Shown: piece after piece, positions 57,781 through 64,000 of the stretch
Position numbering within the stretch: the first letter of the stretch is position 1
How the letters are laid out: each line of letters starts with the position of its first letter
Assembly (NCBI RefSeq): GCF_021462225.1
Contig: NC_061806.1
Coordinates: 2,494,234-2,558,233 of the forward strand
Reading direction: 5' to 3'
Length of the DNA stretch: 64,000 bases
DNA from: Girardinichthys multiradiatus
Lineage: Eukaryota; Chordata; Actinopteri; Cyprinodontiformes; Goodeidae
Notes under the pieces: model-generated
The model's input: the letters and a program-made list of their open reading frames with translations, nothing else
What the model was told of the DNA's origin: nothing
Databases searched by the model: none
Program-made: the position numbers and the translations under genes

Positions 57781-59054
57781 TATTTCTATTTTAGTTCTTT
57801 AGGGTGTGTACCATAGCAGCGTGTTTACCATTGCAGAGCTGAGCAGTACTGCTGTTTTACTATAAAAAGCAAGCAGTCAATAATTCATATTAATAAGAAT
57901 AATATAAAATTCTAAAATACATAACCACAGAATCAATTACACTAATTAAAAGGGCTGACGGAAAACGACTCTGCTGTTTTTGATTCATCTGGAACTTCCT
58001 ACTGTTGGTCTTCAGCCCAGTACCTGACCAGGTCTCACAGTTTAAGCTGTGCCAAAGCCAGCAGGCCTTCGTGGACCTTGTACAACCCCTTTGATTAAGC
58101 ATAATGGCCGGGCTTAGCCATCAGATGAAGGAGTGTGAGCTCCACACAAGGTGGGACTACAGGGGGAGCCCAGAGGGTTCACACTGTTGCTTACTGACCC
58201 CATTTCTTACCCCCTGAACTCCACTGGTGCTGCAGTAATGTGGAAGAGGCTGATATGAGAGAAAAGGTCATAATTATTATATACTGAATCTTTTTGTTAT
58301 TCAATGTTAGATGATATATGCAATGTGTGGTACACTGGTATACAGTGAATTGAACGCAGTGTTGACCGGTCTATAAAAACATGTTACCCTGAACTACTTT
58401 TGATCACATTTCCATATGCATGCTTGTTTATTATTAGTAAGAGCCAATTAGCAATTAGGAGAAAGCTCAGCAGGAGAATACTCAGTAAGTGCTCAAGTAT
58501 GCACTAATGAAAGAACTGAAAGTTGTTATTTTGTTTAGAAAGTAGGCTACATCCTCAAGCTGCAGTTTGAAGGTGATGCAGAACATGTGAAGTGGCAGCC
58601 ATTTGCCCCTAAGCACCAAGGATGGGTTTTCTGCCACGTCCTAGGTACTTGATGGGTGCCTAAATATATTTCATAACAGAGGAAAATTTGTGTGAAAACT
58701 TGTGTTGGTGCAGAAAAATCATCTAACAATGAATCAATCCTGAGACATAAAAGGCACAGCAAGTATGGAGGAAAGCTGAATTTGCAACATTAAGTTGTCT
58801 CTTGTTTGGAGATTGTTTGGAGTAATGGCAGACACAAGACAAAGTTTTGGGTGATGAAAGTAACCCCGTAGAAGAAGTTTGAAGCCAGTGATAGTCATTA
58901 AACATTTAAGCTCAACACTGTGCATCTTTATATGACACTCTTGTTTTTGAATTAGGAAAGAAAGTGGCTGTTGATTTACCCTCTGGGGTTGACTTTTTGA
59001 GTTTGGAAGGCCACTTGGTTAATTAACAGAGACCAGGGATGGGTTGTCTGCTTT
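57781..59054. other. Intronic DNA, nothing recognised
   Basis: 57960-58240 is of higher complexity, with no repeat signature. No coding sequence supported. Confidence 0.4.
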
Positions 59055-59145
59055 GGCCATGATATATGATAGGATATGACATGACATGATATATGACACA
59101 TGACATGACATGATATATGACATGACATGATATGATGCAATACGC
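59055..59145. repeat. (ATGAC)n-like minisatellite
   Basis: Imperfect repeats of TGACATGACATGATATA, giving a short tandem array. Confidence 0.85.
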
Positions 59146-59379
59146 TGCAAGCGATCTGAAATCTTAAAGCTAATGAGCAGCAAACACAGATTCAATCAGA
59201 TTCAATACATTCAACCAAGTTTCAGTTTCATTTTATGTGTTGATTTATTACAATGCAGTTTTATATGATACATTTCAAATTAGAATTAAGAATGAGAAGG
59301 ATGTTTTGTGACAATGAATATACCTATTGCATTATCTTTCACACAACTTTCTTTCACAAGAATGCCATGATACATAGTG

Positions 59380-60420
59380 GGTAAAATTAGCGTTGAACAT
59401 TTATCTTAGCAGACATCATAATATTATTTTTTTATTGTGTATATATATTTCCAGTATTTCTATTGACATAAAATTCACCCGAGATGTCGGCAACAAGTAA
59501 CCCGAACATACAAAGAAACCAAAAGCAAATTAGTCCTCAAATAAAGTTATGGATACAAAATGTAAATTGCACAGGAAATAAATATTGAACACATTAACAG
59601 TATGTATTAAATATGTTGCATAAAAGCCTGTTTATTGGTGATGACAGCTTCCAGATGTCTCCAGTATAAATAAACTTGGTACATCTATTGCTCCGTTTTG
59701 ATTTCGACTCATTCTTTCACACAAACTATCCTCACATCTTAAAGGTTCTGAGGGTCATTTCCATGCACTCTTACATTCTGTTATTTCCAGTGATTTTCAA
59801 TTGGATATACGTCAGGCGCCTAACTGGGCCGTTCTAGCAGTTTACCTTTCTTTTTCTGAAACCAAGTAAGAACTTTCTTGGCTGTTTGTTTAGTACAGCT
59901 GAGTTGTTTGGAAATTCAGACTCATTTCCTCTTCAGATTCTTATCAAGAATGTTGTGCTACATTTCTCCATTCATCCTTTTATCAGTTACATTAAGTTTT
60001 CCATTACTATATACTGTAAGACAGCCCACATCATGATGTCCCCACCTTCAAACTTAACTCCTGGCATGGTGTTTTTGATGTTGATGTCCAATGATATCTA
60101 AAGAGTTCTGGTCTCATCTGACCACAGTATTTTTTCTCAGCATTTTACTGGCCAGTCCAAAGTTTCTGGATCAAACCTTAAACCAGCTTCACACTCCAAC
60201 CAAACCTACCCGGCTGAACACTGAGCAACATGTATGACACAATTCCCAACAGGTCTAATTAAAGTTCATTTCAGCACTAAGAGTATTCATGGATTGAAAC
60301 TAAACTTCTAAGTCTTTCATTGTTGTAGACGTGCAAATATACATGTAAGTCTTTCACTCTTGTATGTACATTTGAACTCAGGACGACCAGGCTTGGGCTT
60401 AAAGGTTATTTATATATAGC
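59380..60420 (-). mobile_element. Degraded Tc1-like transposon
   Basis: Phrases in order on plus (antisense to the transposase): 'taaattgcacaggaaataaa', 'ttggtgatgacagcttccag', 'aactgggccgttctagcagt', 'cagcccacatcatgatgtcc', 'ggcatggtgtttttgatgtt' and 'tggtctcatctgaccacagt'. They cover the left end, Glu block, glycine loop and first Asp block of one fish Tc1 family. No continuous reading frame survives. Confidence 0.65.
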
Positions 60421-61518
60421 TGTGTAAACAGTCCACGTTTGACATTCTTCATATTTAAGACAGATATTAAATGTCTGTCAATCACATCATTGAGATATTG
60501 TTGTGTTCTCTTTTTATTTGTGCTGTTTACAGTGATATACAGAATTATTGACTGAAGTCTTGTTTATCGGACAAATGTCATCAGCATGTACTGTAATCTT
60601 GTAAAACTTTGATAGGACCCATTAAGAACAACCAGCATATTTATTTACTGGACTAATGGACAGTTTCCATTCAAGCCTTCTTACTCAAGAAAGTAATTAA
60701 AAAGAATTCTGCGATGCTGCAGGAGTTTCACGGGAAATGTGTCTCCTTCTACTCAGCCAAATTCAAATGTTGTAATTTGCATAACAATGCATGGACGGTG
60801 AGTCAGCTGCCAAACAGGCACGCTACGTGACGGAAGGAGGAAGCAGGGGTGTTCTCTGGGGATAACATACACATGTGCGGTCTGTTTGTGTGTTTGTCTT
60901 CTGCTCTGCATATATGTCTGCTGACATGTGACTGAACAAATGGGCGTGATTAGTTAATGTAGAGCTATCTCATCGTGAGCGCTTATGCAAGCTGGCGTGC
61001 ATGTGTGTCACACATGCATAGCAAGTATGCAGTGCTGTGATGTAGAGGAGTTCATTACTCTTTCTCTCTCTGTATGTGTGTGTTTGTGTGAGGCGGGGGG
61101 ATTTCCACTTGAGTGGGGCTGTCAGTAGGTATCAGTCAGCCAGGCAGCGACAGGCAGAGCAGATCATTAGCAGAGACAGAGAGGGGAAGGGGAGAGCGGA
61201 GGGAAAGTCTTAGCACTGCGTCTTTAATATTCCTCTTCAGAGAATTACACGAGCAGACCTATGCACTGTTCAGTCACGCAACCACTGCTCTGCCATCATG
61301 TCCTCCTTAAGCTCTCCCAGCTTCAGTAGACCTCAACAGACATCACGTCTGTCAATAGAGACTGCAATATGGCTGCATTTCATTCACTCATTAACACTTG
61401 TCATTTCAAACTAATTTCTTAATCCTAATAAATGTGTACATTGTTCAAATCTCCACTAAAGCAATTGATACCATTTTTAATATTCCTGCTGTTGGCAATA
61501 TTTCTACTAGAAAACGTA
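60421..61518. other. Intronic DNA, unique-looking, with motif-rich core
   Basis: No transposon recognised. 60700-61330 is of mixed composition with several transcription-factor-like sites and could be a regulatory block. Confidence 0.4.
60775..60809. promoter_or_regulatory. SOX-POU composite site with AP-1 and E-box
   Basis: 60775-60789 reads ATTTGCATAACAATG, whose complement CATTGTTATGCAAAT is a perfect adjacent SOX + octamer composite. TGAGTCA (60799-60805, AP-1) and CAGCTG (60804-60809, E-box) follow within 20 bp. Motif match only; no functional evidence in the sequence. Confidence 0.5.
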
Positions 61519-63920
61519 AGGCAAGTTTATTTGTGAAGCACATTTCAGCAACAAGACAACTCTAAGTGTTTTACATGATGAAAACATAAAAAAAGATAAA
61601 AAACAAAAAAGGAAAGTTAAAAGGGTTTGACTACAGAGTTAAATTAATGATGTTTCAGTTAACAGTTAAAGTAGAACAGACAAAGGAAACCCTAGACAAA
61701 TGTACTTTTAACCTTGTTTTAAAAGAACTCAGGGATTCAGCATTTTTGCAGTTCTCTGGAAGTTTGTTCCGATTAGTTGAGCATAAGAACTGAATGCTGC
61801 TTCTCTATGTGTGGTTTTGATTCTGGGGATGCAGAGTAGACTTGAACCAGTCATTTATAAACTAATAGAAGTATTTTAAAATCTATTCTCTGAGATACAG
61901 GGAGACAGGGACTTTAGAACTGGGGTGATCTGCTCTCCTTTCTTAGTTTTAGTGAGGACGTGGGCAGCAGCGTTCTGGATCAGCTGCAGCTGTCTGATTG
62001 ACTATTTAGCCAGACCTGCAAAGACACTGTTACAGTAGTAAATTTGACAAAAAATAATAGCACGGATGAGCTTTTCAAGATCCTGCTGGGACATCAATCC
62101 TTTAATCCTGGAAATATTCTTCTGGTGATAAGTCGACTTTGTGATTGTCTTTATGTACCTCTGAAGGTTCAAGTCTGAGTCTATCACTACACCTAGATTT
62201 CAGGCCTGATCTGTGGTTTCTAGTTGTAGTAATTGAAACTGTGTGCTGACTCTTCATTGCTCCTTCTTTGGTCCATAAATTGAGTTAATTAGTTACCCAG
62301 TTTTTAAGTCGTTCCAGTAATGTACCGTAATCAACAGTCAATTTTGCACTGAGGTACATTAATACAAGCATTGTGGTTCTTCTACAGTTTGCCTTTATGT
62401 GGATGTCATTGAACACCTTGACAAGGGCAATCTCGGTCCTGAGGTGAGCATGGAAACCTGACTGGAAGAAGTCAAAGCAGCTAGTATAACAAGGTATTTA
62501 ACTGTTTAAACACAGCTTTTTCAATAACTTTACTGATAAATGGAAGACCTTCTAATTTTCAGAAGTTATTTATCAGCTCATTTACTGAGTTACAGGACAA
62601 AGTTGAAGTGAAAGAGTAAACTCAATTTAAGGTTTTAGTAAGCACTGGGTTTCAGAGGCCTGTAAACGTTCGTAAAAATGGCTCGAGCAGGGCCCTTTAC
62701 CTGGATAGCCAGATAATCAAGAGCCAAATTTGCCCTAGAAGACCTAAAAACAAGGTGGCCACCTCTCCTCCTTTCTCTCCTCCCTGCTCTTATGTAGGAA
62801 ATTTTAATTGGGAGGTGTAGGTGTCTCATTATTTTCATCTAACCATGTTTCTGTTAAAAACATAACATCAAGATTATGCTCAGTAATGAAGTCAATGATT
62901 AAAAATGATTTTCCTAACAAAGATCTAATGTTTAATAATGCCAGCTTAAGTAAATGAGTGGCTGGTAATATTTCTGTGGCAAGTTGACAAGGAATAGTTT
63001 TCAAATTTAAATTCTGTCTACCATTTCTTATCTTATTAGCTTTTTTTCTGTTAGGCAGTAGAACAGTGATTTTAGAGCATTCTCCCAACGGGGGCCCAAG
63101 CTTTTCTTGAATATAATCACTGCTGGTGGTGTTATCATCTGGGCCCTGTATATATCAGGTTGTTTCTGGAACGTGCTGAACACACAAACAGGCTCGTCAT
63201 TCTTGATACGTGGAGGAGATAGGTTATGTACAGGAGGTGGGGGTCTTGGGGAAATACTGGCTTAATCTCAGGGGCTGGACAATGATAGGTATTATGTGGA
63301 GAAAATGTGGGATTTGGGCATGGCGTTAGTTGGAGTCCAATCTTGACAGGGTTTTTCATGTTGTCAGTGAAATCCAGGAGAGGGGAGTCTGGGCTCAGTG
63401 GAAATCGATTAGAATAAAAAATCATTCTTGAGTGTCACTGATTTAAAGTAGTTTAGTCCAACTTTTCCATAGTTTTAACTGAGATAAGAAGTTAAGAGTG
63501 AAAGAATGCAAGCAAACAGATCAAGTGGAAAAGGTGTCCAAGCTAAACCATCTATGGAAAGTTAGACATTTTGTTCAGACCTAATTAAAGCTTTCCCAGT
63601 TTCATGACGCTTATACGGCATCTGCAAGAGGTAAATAACTGGAAAGCCAACTCAGATTATAGTCTTGTAGTTGGAAAATAGTTACTTTGAATAGCAGCTA
63701 CACATATTTTAGTGCCTTGCCATGACATGAGCCAGTTAGTAGCACCAGGGTATACCAAGGTTTTAAGAAGTTACGGCTTAAAAACCCCACCATTTTCTAC
63801 AAAAATTCCAATGATTTCATGTGGTTTTGGCAAGACAGTAGCAATAGTACTGGAGTGATTCAAGTTTAATCTGTCTGAGGCTACTCCTTCTTCAGTCTGT
63901 TGCTGCAGACTGCCAGTCAG
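61519..63920 (-). mobile_element. L2-type LINE, near full span but internally deleted
   Basis: On the minus strand the element runs from about 63920 (5' region) to the 3' end, the complement of 'aggcaagtttatttgtgaag', at 61519. Order of parts: 5' region, endonuclease (about 63000-62640), RT start, RT C-terminal segment and 3' UTR. This is the longest LINE in the window. Related to the copies at 24485 and 44600. Confidence 0.75.
62002..63088 (-). pseudogene. L2-type LINE endonuclease/reverse transcriptase, broken
   Basis: Reading down the minus strand: LKLALLNIRSLLGKSFLIID and LDVMFLTETWLDE (apurinic/apyrimidinic-type endonuclease start; the Asn and Glu of NIRS and TETWL are catalytic/metal positions). 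Then RRGGHLVFRSS, LDYLAIQVKGPARAIFTNVY RP (endonuclease core, 62838-62635). Then QSGFHAHLRTEIALVKVFND (RT, about 62475-62400) after a deletion, and IDSDLNLQRYIKTITKS, ISRIKGLMSQQDLEKLIRAI (62187 on). The polymerase active-site box is not seen. Stops and gaps mean no functional protein. Confidence 0.75.
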
Positions 63921-64000
63921 TTGGCTAAAACAAAGATATTATGTTTTCCCTTGCTTAAAAAAAAAGACAAACCTGTCCATTTGGAAATTTCTGATTGAAA
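63921..64000. other. Window edge, nothing recognised
   Basis: Short terminal AT-rich sequence. Confidence 0.4.

Overview
The window looks like vertebrate, specifically teleost fish, nuclear DNA. The evidence is one large exon of an intron-containing vertebrate developmental gene, long AT-leaning non-coding stretches, many (GT)n microsatellites, and a dense set of fish-type transposons: Tc1-like, hAT, Merlin, PIF/Harbinger, a TTAA-flanked piggyBac-like element, RTE, L2 and Rex1-type LINEs, and tRNA-derived SINEs. There is no operon-like organisation, no CRISPR array and no tRNA or rRNA gene that I can support.

The only host coding sequence I can defend is the large second coding exon of a FOXO transcription factor on the minus strand (9462-11174). 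It matches FOXO6 best: it starts inside the forkhead domain at a clear splice acceptor and runs to the stop codon. The first plus-strand TTTATT below the stop (a minus-strand AATAAA) is at 5840, so the 3' UTR probably covers about 5820-9461. It carries a 5'-truncated RTE retrotransposon (6439-7778) flanked by a perfect 12-bp target-site duplication. The exon for the N-terminal half of the forkhead domain is not seen, so everything from 11175 to 64000 is probably a single intron longer than 52.8 kb.

Layout. 1-5820: downstream intergenic DNA with an unusual C-rich tract (2086-3425) and a TTAA-flanked element (4056-5402). 5820-11174: foxo6 3' UTR and last exon. 11175-24470: intron with a degraded Tc1, a complete Tc1-like element with an intact 334-codon transposase (14496-16100) and a 4.2-kb Merlin transposon with about 190-bp terminal inverted repeats and an extra opposite-strand ORF (18287-22516). 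24480-31740: L2 LINE relic, a hAT-derived element with a perfect 24-bp hairpin, and Tc1 relics. 31857-35768: a pile-up of three Tc1-type fragments, an LTR-like repeat and microsatellites. 36000-42490: a GC-rich block, an old local duplication, Rex1-like LINE, SINE and a 1.6-kb LTR-like repeat. 43069-47128: a hAT element with perfect 8-bp duplications, itself split by an L2 LINE. 49100-64000: more Tc1, LINE and Harbinger relics, with unique stretches containing candidate regulatory blocks: an RFX-like X-box cluster near 51.4 kb, a CpG-rich block with ISRE and CRE matches at 52.3 kb, and a perfect SOX-POU composite site at 60.78 kb.

The genes do not form a pathway. The picture is one brain-type FOXO gene whose 3' UTR and giant first intron have been repeatedly colonised by mobile elements. 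Family assignments rest on recognising conserved protein motifs by eye; ages and activity are inferences.
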